From the NCBI RefSeq assembly GCF_020080835.1, contig NC_058164.1, positions 13,462,142 through 13,526,141 of the forward strand: a DNA stretch of 64,000 nucleotides, in the 5' to 3' direction. Positions within the stretch are counted from its first letter, which is position 1, and every line of letters starts with the position of its first letter. The notes beneath the pieces were generated by a model. That model saw only the letters and a list, made by a program, of their open reading frames with translations, made no database searches and was not told the origin of the DNA. This DNA is from Cotesia glomerata (taxonomy: Eukaryota; Arthropoda; Insecta; Hymenoptera; Braconidae). Below, piece after piece: positions 23,904 to 34,858 of this stretch. The position numbers were made by a program, and so were the translations under genes.

Positions 23904-25377
23904 ATTTATTATTTATTGATATTCTATTAGAATTGATATATGCTTAATGAAAAATCATTTGCATAATTCTCTTAGCTATTGTTTTTTTATAATTAATTTG
24001 AAATAAGACATTAAAATCTATGTTTCAATGAGCCTAATAAGTATTAAAAAAATGTTGATTTAAAAATTTATAAATATTTGAACAATCGACATGAATACTC
24101 TGCCAAATGTTTTTATTTTATAAATTTTGTCTTTATAAAATTCAACTAAAAAATTTATGTTTTGATTTAGTTATTAAAATTGAAAAAATTATTCTATTAT
24201 TATTATTATTATAATTATTATTATTATTATTACTATTATTATCTATGATTATTCTATTATTCTGTAATTTTTACAGGCAATTTTGAATTTAACAAATGTT
24301 AAATAAATATATTATGCTTAAAGCTATTTTTCTATATGGTCTAAAAAACTATTTTTCTGTGAACTCTAAAAAAACTAGAGATCAGTTTGCAAAAAAAAAT
24401 AGTGGTATACGTATTGAATAAAAAAAGTTTGAAATCAGTTATATTAATAAATGTAAATATGACTGTACAAATTTTGTTCTCCAGTCAAGAAAATTTTTTT
24501 TTCTGTGTGCATCAATTCGGAATTGAAAATTCGAAATTACAAACTATGAATTAAATCGTAAGGCTTAATGATGTTTTTGCTTAATAGCAAAAACACATTT
24601 TTATTGCGGATCAGCTGATTCGATTATGGAATCCCGTTATCAAGAATTTTGAATAAAAATTTTTAATTTGCTATCTCTTCCAAGAAAAAGTTCATCTTAA
24701 ATTACATTGTAGAATTCGCGATTTAATTACTAATGAGTTTTTTATGCTGTTTAGATTTTTTATATGGGTTTAGGATTATATTGTTAAAATAAGTTATAAT
24801 ATTAGGTGTCAGCTGATTTAATATCATGAGTTACTTATTAAGTTTTTTCTTTGGAAAATCTATTTTACTTTTATATTAATTTTGATGAGAGAAGTTTGAT
24901 ACTCTCGATTAGCTGATACTGTTGTCAAATTTAGAACTCAAATTGCTTACATAAAATTTTCCTGTAGCTATCAGGTTTGCAAGCAATTTAATCATAAAAC
25001 TTGTTTTGCAAAATTATATCTAGCGTAGATTATTATTGAAACGCGTATCTTGTCAATTTTATTTTAAGGTATTACATAACTTTTTTTCTATTATTATTGT
25101 CGTTTTTTCTACGAACGTAGAATAATGCGAAAGATAAAATTTTTAAAAAGATTTTTATCTTGTTACGCCAAAGAAGTATAACTTCTTACATGCGTGCATA
25201 AGTACACATACTTTTTTTTTGCGGAACTAAATTATTATTTTTTTTTTTTGTCAAAAGAACTCATGGGAAATTCTTATCTATAAATCCAATTCACACTATA
25301 AGATGCAATATCAACTGATTAATTTTTATAATTAGGGCTAGGATTTTTCCCCGTTATTTTGAAATAACAATTCATAA

Positions 25378-25414
<37 letters not shown>

Positions 25415-25470
25415 CAATAATGTCAAATTTTTTATATCATCGCAAAAACTTTGGTTGCATAAAAGAATTT
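23904..25470. other. Intergenic AT-rich DNA with simple repeats
   Basis: No gene recognised. Contains an (ATT)n tract at about 24197-24242 and an (AAAT)n tract at 25378-25413. CAGCTGATT motifs near 24610 and 24810 may be decayed satellite. Confidence 0.45.
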
Positions 25471-25729
25471 TTAACTTCCCGTTAAAAATCTTAGATTTTC
25501 AAAAATCGGGAAGTTATTGTTTTCACCCCGTCTTGCAAAAATCGAGTTTTCATCAGATCTCGACGTTTTAAAGTCATAGGAAGATTCCCTGACTACCCAC
25601 GCGGTGGTGTCTGTATGTATGTATGTATGTATGTATGTATGTATGTGTGTGTGTGACCAGCCCTTTTGAATAGTGCCAGCCGCGATCGAATTGGTCAAGC
25701 CATCCAAAAGTTATGAGAGGTTTACATAC

Positions 25730-25814
<85 letters not shown>

Positions 25815-26005
25815 CCAACATATACACACAAACATACTCACACACATACATGCAGACATACAGACACTATCGCGGGAATAGTCAGGGAAGCTTCCTAGAA
25901 CCTCAAAACGTCGAGATCTGATGAAGACTTGATTTTCGAAAAACGGGGTAGAAACATTAACTTCCCGATTTTTTAAAATTTTCAAGTTTTTTAGCGTGAA
26001 GTTAA
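25471..26005. mobile_element. Non-autonomous element: inverted repeats around a (TATG)n/(AC)n core
   Basis: 535 bp, starting TTAACTTCCCG and ending GAAGTTAA. Arms of about 130 bp are imperfect reverse complements: TCATCAGATCTCGACG and TTCCCTGACTA on the left, CGTCGAGATCTGATGA and TAGTCAGGGAAG on the right. Between them lie a TATG run (25612-25647) and a long AC run (25733-25811). A half copy in the same orientation lies at 34194-34434 and a possible third near 1360-1700. No transposase. Confidence 0.75.
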
Positions 26006-26460
26006 AAAAATATTATTGTTATTATTATTTTTATTTTCTAATAATTTTGATGAATCAATATCAGTCTTTCATGGTTTTAATATTTTTCAGGTCTATTTTT
26101 CGGGTCTATTATTTTCAGTCTGGTTGTTCCGGGATTCAAAAAAATTATAAGAAACATTTCTTATTGAAAATGGAATTCCCTACAATTAAAAACTTTTTTT
26201 ATGAGATCAATAATTTCACTGTAATATCAAATATTTATACTAATTGTTGTTTGATTAAGGCAAAAGTCTTGGCCTTAATTAAAATATTTAACTAAAAATA
26301 AAAAATTGACATGGTTGTGAAGTAATTATAAGTTTTTAATGAACTAACTAATCAACAATTTCAGTTAGCTTTAGCTTACAAGTATATCTAACTAGAATAA
26401 ACACTTTAAGTAACTAATGCTAAACACTTCCAATATTTAAATTCAAAAAACCACTAGGAA
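26006..26460. other. Gene-poor AT-rich DNA
   Basis: Nothing recognisable beyond diverged satellite words (TTTCAGTTAGCTTTAGCTTA near 26360). Confidence 0.4.
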
Positions 26461-26775
26461 TTCAAATTGCGTGCATACGCGCGCGCTTTAATCCTATCCA
26501 ATCAGGAATCAGTATCCATTCTTCCGAAATTTTCGATACTAAACTAACTTTAGTTCAACTAAAAATTCAAATTGCGTGCATACGCGCGCACTTTAATCCT
26601 AGCCAATAAGAAATCAGTAACCATTCTTTCGAGATTTTCGATACTAAACTAACTTCAGTTCAACTAAAAATTCAAATTGCGTGCATACGCGCGCGCTGTA
26701 ATCCTAGCCAATAAGAAATCAGTAACCATTCTTCCGAGATATTCGATACTTAACTAACTTCAGTTCAATCATCAA
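26461..26775. repeat. 105-bp tandem repeat, three copies
   Basis: Copies start TTCAAATTGCGTGCATACGC at 26461, 26566 and 26671. Each contains an alternating purine-pyrimidine stretch (GCATACGCGCGC) and a CCAAT-like phrase (AGCCAATAAGAAATCAG). A single, more diverged relative lies at about 10005-10110 inside the ~273-bp satellite (GCGTGCTACGCGCGCGCC, ACCAATAAGGAATCG). Confidence 0.85.
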
Positions 26776-27560
26776 TTTTATATTATAGGATTTGATCATA
26801 AATGACTTTTTAGTTAAAAAAGCCATAATAAAGAATTTTCATTTATAAAAATCATTAACATTCAGTTATGCCAGCATGAGCTAATTGACATTCATCATAA
26901 TCGCCTTTAAATAAAACATACACGTTGGGTGTTATAATTAAAATTTTCTTACTATTCAGCTGATCAGCAGTTTCAGTTTTTTTTAATTAAAATATTAATA
27001 GCTGACTAGTGTACTTAAAATAATAAGACGTAAATAGCTTTTGAATAAATTGATCAAGCTTGATGGGCTGAGTGGTAATAATTGACGCAGTTTCTTATAC
27101 TTTGTAGAAAGTCTGAAAATATAGAAATAATTTCTTGGAAAGTTAAAAATTGATCTAAAATATTTTCTCCGATGAATCAACCAATAAAAAGTTTTCATTC
27201 ATAATACGTATAAACATTATGAGAAGTCAATATCAGCTGATTAATAGAATATGTGAGAATAGAATTTAATATTCTATAACAGGTATAATGTTAAAAATAC
27301 CCCACGCGTATAAAACAGATATGCACTGCTGTAGATATGAGCGAGAGTGAGATTCCCAAATGAGGTCCTAAAGTTGGGGTGTCAGATACTCCCCACGCGA
27401 TTAATAATTTAATACAATTTTAATTTTTGACAATACACAAAAAAACATCGTATATATGAACTTATTATGTCATATATTAAAAATATATACAATAAAATAG
27501 CACGTGTCCAACGGGTCCGCGAAAACCATACTGGATAAACATATATATCTATATATATAT
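26776..27560. other. Gene-poor DNA with satellite remnants
   Basis: Fragments of the ~273-bp satellite are recognisable, in both orientations: ACACGTTGGGTGTTAT near 26921 and the inverted ACCCCACGCGTATAAAA near 27298. No gene seen. Confidence 0.45.
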
Positions 27561-27720
27561 AAGCGAAATACCACTCACTCATCACGAGATCTCCGAAACT
27601 ATTCGCCCGATTGACTTGAAATTTAGCATAGTTACTCCATTCGTGATGTAGACGCTCACTAAGAACGGATTTTACGCAATTCCTAGCCAAAATGAATTTT
27701 TCGTCTACCATCACATATGC
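27561..27720. repeat. Probable dispersed insect repeat fragment
   Basis: Higher-complexity sequence containing CACTCACTCATCACGAGATC and GCCCGATTGACTTGAAATTT. I recognise this wording as similar to a common dispersed repeat in insect genomes, but there is only one copy here and no boundaries can be set. Confidence 0.35.
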
Positions 27721-27800
27721 CCTCCCCTCCCCTCCCTCTCATTCTTCTCCTCCCCTCCCGTGCCCTATAATCTTTCCCCTTCCCTATATCTCTCTCTTTT
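27720..27800 (+). repeat. Polypyrimidine tract
   Basis: About 80 bases almost purely C and T on the plus strand (CCCTCCCCTCCCCTCCCTCT and similar), a strong strand asymmetry that could form triplex or other non-B DNA. It sits just left of the GTTACC minisatellite. Confidence 0.7.
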
Positions 27801-27904
27801 TTTGGCAGCGAAATATCATTTTGACCCTCTAATCTAAGAAACCATCAGTGGCACCCGTAAATTATCGAACTCAACACCCCTACAACCACCCACGCTAATC
27901 AACC

Positions 27905-28050
27905 TTTGCCATGGTTACCATTGTCATGGTTATCGTTGCCATGGTTACCGTTGCTATGGTTACCGTTGCCGTGGTTACCGTTGCCATGGTTACCGTTACC
28001 ATGGTTGCCGTTACCATGGTTACCGTTATCATGGTTACCGTTGCTATAAT
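27905..28050. repeat. 15-bp minisatellite (ATGGTTACCGTTGCC)n
   Basis: About nine to ten imperfect copies of a 15-bp unit. Being a multiple of three and free of stops, it produces open frames on both strands (Gly-Asn-His repeats on minus, Met-Val-Thr-Val on plus), but nothing else supports coding. Confidence 0.85.
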
Positions 28051-28441
28051 AACTGTCAAAATGATTGATTTTAAATTTTATCGATTGACTGTTGGGACAG
28101 TAGGAATTCATAATCATACGTTTTTAAGAAAGAATAGCTAAATCATTAATAACTGAAATAACTTATATGTATTGGAATAATCATGAAGGATGAACTCGAT
28201 TATATCATAACACAGATAAATTAAACATAAATATTATCAAGTTGATATTGTTAAATGATTATACTGATTTTAATGATTAAAATTAAAATGGTAGAATTGT
28301 GTCTGATGCGTCTTCTCTAAAATTTTACAACGATATCGTTAAATTATTATAAAAAACGGTCGATTTAAGATAATTTCTAATAAAATGAGTAATAATAAAT
28401 ATATTTTTAATACCACTTAATTTGTTATGAATTTATTAATA

Positions 28442-29227
28442 ACTAGCTGATACCCGCCCGCTTCGATAGGAATACAATAAATTTTTATGGTGTAACCTAG
28501 ATGAAAAATATAAACAAAATGGTTAATTTCAAAAGATAATGAATATAAATTTTGAATTAGAGAAAGTGATTGTTTGTGATGACCGGTGTTAGCGAGTATT
28601 AAATATATGAGAAAAGTATTTTATTATTAACATTTTTTTAAAATTAAAAAATTATTGACATTTTACAAAATTAAATAATACTATGAAGCGGAAAAGAATA
28701 GGAGTTACGGATAATTATTACGTGAATCGTTCCAACATTCACGTAACAGAATAATTGGAGGAGGAAGAGATTGAGAAAGAAATAGGAAGGACCTTCTTAA
28801 TAAGAGTTTACAGAATATGCGAGAAAAATTCAGATAGCTCGGACAGGGATTCGAACCCAGAACCTTCCGGTGACATGTCGGCTACTCTACCATTTGACCT
28901 ATCCGGTCTAGACTAAATGTTTAGGATAACATTATTATAATGGGAACGCATCTCACTACACAGTACGTCATGGGTGATGCGGAAATCTGTCTAATGACAG
29001 ATTTACTGACTAACTGACCCATTGATTGATTGATTATTAATAATAAAATACTTTTCTCATATATTTAATACTCGCTAACACCGGTTATCATAAACAATCA
29101 CTTTTCTCTAATTCAAAATTTATATTAATTATCTTTTTGAAATTAATCATTTTGTTTATATTTTTCATCTAGGTTACAACATAAAATTTTATTGTATGCC
29201 CAGCGAAGCGGGTGGGTATCAGCTAGT
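28442..29227. mobile_element. Long-terminal-inverted-repeat element with a tRNA-like insert
   Basis: 786 bp. Arms of about 185 bp (28442-28630 and 29035-29227) are near-perfect inverted repeats, beginning ACTAGCTGATACCCGCCCGC and ending with its complement. The right arm adjoins a (TA)n stretch. No transposase. The core contains a tRNA-like segment on the minus strand (28843-28915). The superfamily is not assigned. Confidence 0.75.
28843..28915 (-). ncRNA. tRNA-like sequence (Pol III A/B boxes), probably tRNA-derived repeat
   Basis: On the minus strand the segment reads like a tRNA body: TAGGTCAAATGGTAGAG resembles an A box and D arm, GGGTTCGAATCCC is a perfect B box and T loop, with the expected spacing. 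The would-be acceptor arms do not pair well. It lies inside a long-TIR transposon, so a tRNA-derived (SINE-like) segment or tRNA relic is more likely than a working tRNA gene. Confidence 0.5.
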
Positions 29228-29246
29228 ATATATATATATATATACT

Positions 29247-29600
29247 AAAAAAAAATCAACTCCAAATAAATGTATTTGATATAAATAGGAAACACGTGTT
29301 TAAGACAGATTGAAAATTTTGGAGTACTTTTATTTTTAAATAAAAGTATGTATATGAGAGCCCTCCAAAAAAATATATAAATGTTATTTATCATTAAAAC
29401 AATAAAAATGTTATTAACAATATGAAATTGTTTAGATGAATTGATCAATTATTACTCACAGATGTTATTGTAATTTAACATCCTGTATTGTTTTATTTAA
29501 ATCCAGTAGTGCTTGTAAAAATTTAAACAGTTAAATTTATCAATACTTTATAGTTATTGATATTTATTAAATAACTAATAAAAATTTAACTAGTAATGCA
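29247..29600. repeat. Segment duplicated at 44484-44830
   Basis: About 350 bp, starting AAAATCAACTCCAAATAAAT and including GGAAACACGTGTTTAAGACA, that recurs in the same orientation at 44484-44830. At both places it borders the GGCCATCCGTGCCAAG repeat, so the two loci share a longer ancestral block. Confidence 0.75.
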
Positions 29601-29865
29601 CCATTCATTTCAAGGTTAATCTTTAATATTAATCATAATTATTATTTCAAATTATAATTTTGTTTCAGTTAATTATATATTATTTAAAATTAAAAGAATT
29701 ATTTCATTATATGATCAGGTGAGCTAAGGAGAGTTAGGCTTCAGCATGATTGCTTATGACAATCTGAGTCAGTTATTAGTCATCTCTTTCTTTCCGTAGT
29801 TCTACCAGGTCATTTATAAAAAAGTTTTTCTTTACAAATCATCTATGACTATTTTTATTCATTAA

Positions 29866-32548
29866 CCCAGATAGCAAAATGACGTATTAAGTTATTCCGA
29901 ATGAGCTCAGATTTCTGATTTGGACGTCAGAGTCTACGTCTAAAAGACGTCTTTAAGACCTTCTGAAGAGGTCGAATGCGCCGCTTATTGTAGACTTTAA
30001 GAACTCATCAAAACGAGCTCTTAAAGAGCTCTTTTTTCTGAACTCGCACAAATGAATGATTTTTTATCTCTATACGCTATTAGAATGATAACAATAATAA
30101 GAACACAACAAAAATAATATTACATGAAAAATAATTCAGAGTTTCACGAAGCACCGATGCTGATTCCAAATGTTTATTATTTTAGTTAGACCTAATATTG
30201 TCGGTTTAAAGAGAGAAAGTGAAAATCGCAATTGCCGTAACTAAGATTCGAACCCGTGTCGCGCGCGTGCTAGATCGATACCTAACCCCCTACGCTGTTC
30301 AAACGATATGTCGTCACACATCTCATTATTCTTATAAGCTAAGTTTATATAGTGATGAAATGTTGCGATCATTGTCTATATTATTTATTCTATTTGATAC
30401 TGTGTATCAATAGAGAAAAAGTAACTTTTACGAATATTTATATACTAAAAAATATTCAAAAGTCTACCTGTAATATTTTTTTAAATAGTCTATATAAATT
30501 TAGTTTACTGTTCACAATATAAAATCTAATAGATAAATTAATGAATATTAAAAATTCAACAATAATTAATAAATATATAGTCATAAGATATCGTTAAATT
30601 CGAATAAAATGTTTAAAATTGATACATGCAAAGTACTCCTTAAATGTAGAAAGTTCACATTATTTTTTCAGATTAGAATCCAATTTTATTATTTTATCTA
30701 AATTATTTTGATTACGAACCAGATTTTAACATTATTGCCTCCCAGTCAGCATCCAAGTCAGAAAGATTTCAGTATGAAGTCTTTTAAAAAACTTCTTATA
30801 GATGTCCTAATGTGACGTCTTAAGAAGCTCTTTTTTACGAGGTCAGAACTAAGAGCTCTTAATGAACTCATAAGTTTGGAGTCAATTTTCTGACATCTAA
30901 CTGTCCCTTTTTTGGACTTCTTTTTGAGTTGCGTATAATGAGCTTATAGACATTGTAAACAAAAAAACAAATTTCTTTTTAATATAAAGCTGTCAAAATC
31001 TTATTCATTTTTCATTTATTACTTTCCTGATTGAGAAATTAAATTGAAAATGATTAAAAATAATTCGAATTAAATGATTTAAACAATTTAAATAGATTAA
31101 TATATAGATATACACTTGGCATAGGTTAACTTATTTCTCTTAATCCAGGTTAATTAAATTTTTCGAAAATTTTAAATTATATTATAAAGTAATAGGCAAT
31201 AATGTTAAAATCTGCTTCGTAATCAAACTAATTTAGATAAAATAATAAAATTGGATTCTAATCTGAAAAAATAATGTGAACTTTCTACATTTAAGGAGTA
31301 CTTTGCATGTATCAATTTTAAACATTTTATTCGAATTTAACGATATCTTATAACTATATACTTATTAATTATTGTTGAATTTTTAATATTCATTAATTTA
31401 TCTATTAGATTTTATATTGTGAACAGTAAACTAAATTTATATAGACTATTTAAAAAAATATTACAGGTAGACTTTTGAATATTTTTTAGTATATAAATAT
31501 TCGTAAAAGTTACTTTTTCTCTATTGATACACAGTATCAAATAGAATAAATAATATAGACAATGATCGCAACATTTTATCACTATATAAACTTAGCTTAT
31601 AAGAATAATGAGATGTGTGACGACATATCGTTTGAACAGCGTAGGGGGTTAGGTATCGATCTAGCACGCGCGCGACACGGGTTCGAATCTTAGTTACGGC
31701 AATTGCGATTTTCACTTTCTCTCTTTAAACCGACAATATTAGGTCTAACTAAAATAATAAACATTCGGAATCAGCATCGGTGCTTCGTGAAACTCTGAAT
31801 TATTTTTCATAATTTACTTTTATTATTATTATTATTAATATTATTTTTGTTGTGTTCTTATTATTGTTATCATTATAATAGCGTATAGAGATAAAAAATC
31901 ATTCATTTGTGCGAGTTCAGAAAAAAAAGCTCTTTAAGAGCTCGTTTTGATGAGTTCTTAAAGTCTACAATAAGCGGCGCATTCGACCTCTTCAGAAGGT
32001 CTTAGAGACGTCTTTTAGACGTAGACTCTGACGTCCAAATCAGAAATCTGAGCTCATTCGGAATAACTTAATACGTCATTCTGCTATCTGGGCTATTACT
32101 TTATAATATAATTTAAAATTTTTGAAAAATTTAATTAACCTGGATTAAGAGAAATAAGTTAACCTATGCCAAGTGTATATCTATATATTAATCTATTCAA
32201 ATTGTTTTAAATCATTTAATTTGAATTATTTTTAATCATTTTCAATTTAATTTCTCAATCAGGAAAGTAATAAATGAAAAATGAATAAGATTTTGACAGC
32301 TTTATATTAAAAAGAAATTTGTGTTTTTGTTTATAATGTCTATAAGCTCATTATACGCAACTCAAAAAGAAGTCCAAAAAAGGGACAGTTAGATGTCAGA
32401 AAATTGACTCCAAACTTATGAGTTCATTAAGAGCTCTTAGTTCTGACCTCGTAAAAAAGAGCTCCTTAAGACGTCACATTAGGACTTCTATAAGAAGTTT
32501 TTTAAAAGACTTCATACTGAAATCTTTCTGACTTGGATGCTGACTGGG
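29866..32548 (+). mobile_element. Non-autonomous DNA transposon (outer copy) holding an inverted copy of itself
   Basis: The outer element runs 29866-30740 and resumes at 32095-32548. It begins CCCAGATAGCAAAATGACG and ends TGCTGACTGGG. Its target duplication is AA (29864-29865 and 32549-32550); the flanks rejoin to the host repeat phrase CATTAAGTAAC seen at other copies. Subterminal sequence is rich in AAGACGTC- and GAGCTCTTA-type repeats. Two-base duplications and CCC termini fit CMC (CACTA/Mirage-like) elements, which is inference. A tRNA-like stretch with GGGTTCGAATC (minus strand, about 30235-30300) lies inside. No transposase. Confidence 0.85.
30741..32092 (-). mobile_element. Inner, inverted copy of the same element
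   Basis: 1352 bp, starting CCCAGTCAGCATCC and ending TGCTATCTGGG, that is, the reverse complement of the outer element's layout. Its target duplication is CT (30739-30740 and 32093-32094); removing the insert and one CT restores the phrase ATTATTGCCTATTACTTT, which is exactly what the inner copy itself shows in reverse near 31183. The copies are nearly identical: matching 64-codon frames at 30219-30413 and 31521-31715 differ by one residue. Confidence 0.9.
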
Positions 32549-32688
32549 AAATAACAAGGAACCATACATTTTTTAGTTTTTAATAATTAATACCGGGCCA
32601 TCCGTGCCAATAAATTTTTTGAAAAAAAATTAATAATAATTTTTATTATAAAAATAATAGTGGGCTTAGGATTCATCATGACTCCTTA

Positions 32689-33257
32689 AGGGCCATTTAT
32701 TAATTACGTAAGGACAATTTTTGGTGGCTTTTGACCCCCCCCTCACCCCTACGCTCATGTAAGTATACGTAAGATTTCTCAAACCCCCCCCCCTTTCCTT
32801 TGTTACGCAAGATTCTATCTTGATCTTCTAAATAATAAACTGTTATATTCGGAAAAGATCAGTTCATTAAAACTTACAGTTCAACGTGGATTCATTATTT
32901 TTTTTTTTAACAAGTAACAATGTTTTTTAACAAGCAATGTTTTTTATTTTTTAAATAATAAAATTACAATAGTATACGAAAAAATGTACTAGAATTTTTT
33001 CTAGAGGACCAAACATGGACAACAATAAGAAAATATGAAATTTAAATAAGTTATTTTTTTTCAATAAGCAATTAAAATTATTTAAATAAAATAAAAATTT
33101 AAGTGTACTTTCTCAAATTAAGAAAACTATTTGGAGTCCAAAATAGAATTAGATTTTTAACATTAAATTTTGATTCACGAAATATTGCGTAAGATTGAAT
33201 ATCAACCCCTCCCCCCCCCACCACCTCAAAACCCTTATGTAATTAATGAATGGCCTC
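32689..33257. mobile_element. PIF/Harbinger-type MITE with TTA duplication
   Basis: 569 bp with inverted termini GGGCCATTTATTAATTACGT and the complement of GAGGCCATTCATTAATTACA, flanked by TTA at 32686-32688 and 33258-33260. The flanks rejoin to the host repeat phrase CTCCTTATGACAATCTGAG. Subterminal homopolymers of C occur at both ends on the plus strand (near 32732, 32786 and 33213). A TTA duplication is typical of PIF/Harbinger. No transposase. Confidence 0.8.
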
Positions 33258-34193
33258 TTATGACAATCTGAGTCAGGTATTTATTGTCTCTATCTTTCCG
33301 TAGTACTACCAGGTCATTCGTGAAAAGATTTTTCTTCATTAATCTTCGATGACTCTCCATTTCTATTTACTAATTAACCTGTATTTATTAATTTCTTTGT
33401 TTTAAATAATTATTCCGGGTGATCCGTGCGATCCCTGCGTAGAAATAATCCATGAATTTTGAATAATTAACCATTTTTTCATTAAAATTGACCTTTAATG
33501 AAATAAGCATTATACATTTTTTCATTTTGAATAGTAACGCACCATTCATTTCAAGGTTAATCTTTAATATTAATCATAATTATTATTTCAAATTATAATT
33601 TTGTTTCAGTTAATTATATATTATTTAAAATTAAAAGAATTATTTTATTATATGATAAGGTGGGCTAAGGAGAGTCAAGCTTCAGCGTGATTCCTTATAA
33701 CAATCTAAGTCAGTTATTAGTTATCCCTTCCTTTCCATGTTCTACCAGGTCATTTGTAAAAAAGTTTTTCTTTACAAATCATCTATGACCATTTCTATTG
33801 ATTAAGTAACCAGGAACCATAAATTTTTTAGTTTTTGATAATTAATACCGGGCCATCCGTGCCAAGATATTTTTTGTAAATTTCGAAAAGTAATTAATAT
33901 TCACTATTAAATTGACCTAGTATTAGCGCACCTTCTGTTTCAAGGTTAAACGTTAATATTATTAAAAACAATTTATATTTTAAATTATAATATTGTTTGA
34001 GTTCATTTTGTATTATTAAAAATAAATGAAATCATTTCAATAAACGACAAGGTGGACTAAGGAGAGTCAATTTTTATCCTGATTTCTTATGACTATCTGA
34101 ATATGGTATTTTTTATCTCTATCCTTTCATATGTCTACCAGAGGTTATTTGTGAAAAAGTTTTACTTTATAAGTCATCTATGACCCTTTATTT

Positions 34194-34359
34194 TTAACTT
34201 CCCGCTAAGAAAATTGAAAATTTTCAAAAATCTGGAAATTATCGTTTTTACCCCGTTTTTCGAAAATCAAGTCTTCATCAGATCTCGTCGTTTTGAGGTC
34301 CTAGGCAGCTTCCCTGACTATTCCCGCGATGGTGTCCGTGCGGCTGTATGTATGTATGA

Positions 34360-34434
<75 letters not shown>
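34194..34434 (+). mobile_element. Half copy of the inverted-repeat/microsatellite element
   Basis: Left arm of the 25471-26005 family (TTAACTTCCCGC, CATCAGATCTCGTCG, CTTCCCTGACTATTCCCGCG) followed by a TATG and then (TG)n tract (about 34357-34434). The right arm is absent: the sequence passes straight from (TG)n into the ~307-bp satellite, so the break lies in the microsatellite. Confidence 0.75.
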
Positions 34435-34436
<2 letters not shown>

Positions 34437-34439
34437 GAA

Positions 34440-34636
34440 CGGGTCGTTTTTAGGTTACTTTTCAATTGAAATAATAAAAAAATTATTGTTAAAAAAGTAA
34501 ATGCAGAGTTATTCTTTCAACATCCAGTAGTACCAATGAAAGTCATTCTAACTTGTTCAAGTATTCCCTTTAACACCTATCAATACATTACATATCTTAT
34601 GAAAAATAATAATTATGTTGCAATAAAACAAAAAAA
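34440..34636. repeat. ~307-bp satellite fragment left of the retrotransposon
   Basis: Part of one monomer of the array that continues at 39686, recognised by TAGGTTACTTTTCAATTGAA, AAATGCAGAGTTATTCT and TATCAATACATTACATAT. It shows that the retrotransposon inserted into an existing satellite array. Its last 15 bases are the left target duplication. Confidence 0.85.
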
Positions 34637-34858
34637 GGACGCATGCGTGCAAGCTAAACGAGTAACAAGGCAAAAACTTTGGTCTCGTGTTTTTTGTATT
34701 TAAATATTGTTTAACCTCCGGGAAATAATAAATACGTTTCACAATTTCCAATAAAATAGTGCCTGAAATATATTCTAAAATAAAACCGGTGAAAAAGGTG
34801 TCTTAATAGTGTATGTCGAGTCACGTTAAAATGTAGAGTTGAAGGAGGTTATGTTGTC

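Larger units (their letters stand above)
29594..34190. repeat. GGCCATCCGTGCCAAG repeat block, heavily interrupted
   Basis: Units of the family described at 1-2600: conserved core near 32592, 33416 (degenerate) and 33848, and long matches between 29594-29865 and 33536-33810. Interrupted by the nested transposon at 29866-32548 and the MITE at 32689-33257. Confidence 0.75.

Noticed and set aside
25673..25985. Open frames rich in His-Thr or Cys-Val
   Set aside because: They are translations of the (AC)n/(TG)n microsatellite.
27899..28141. Gly-Asn-His and Met-Val-Thr repeat proteins
   Set aside because: Produced by a 15-bp minisatellite on both strands, with no start context, splice sites or conserved domain.
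28843..28915. Functional tRNA gene
   Set aside because: A and B boxes are good but acceptor arms do not pair convincingly and it sits inside a transposon; kept only as tRNA-like.
30219..31715. Two nearly identical 64-residue proteins on opposite strands
   Set aside because: They are the same stretch of a non-autonomous transposon present as an inverted pair; the identity reflects recent duplication, not coding constraint.
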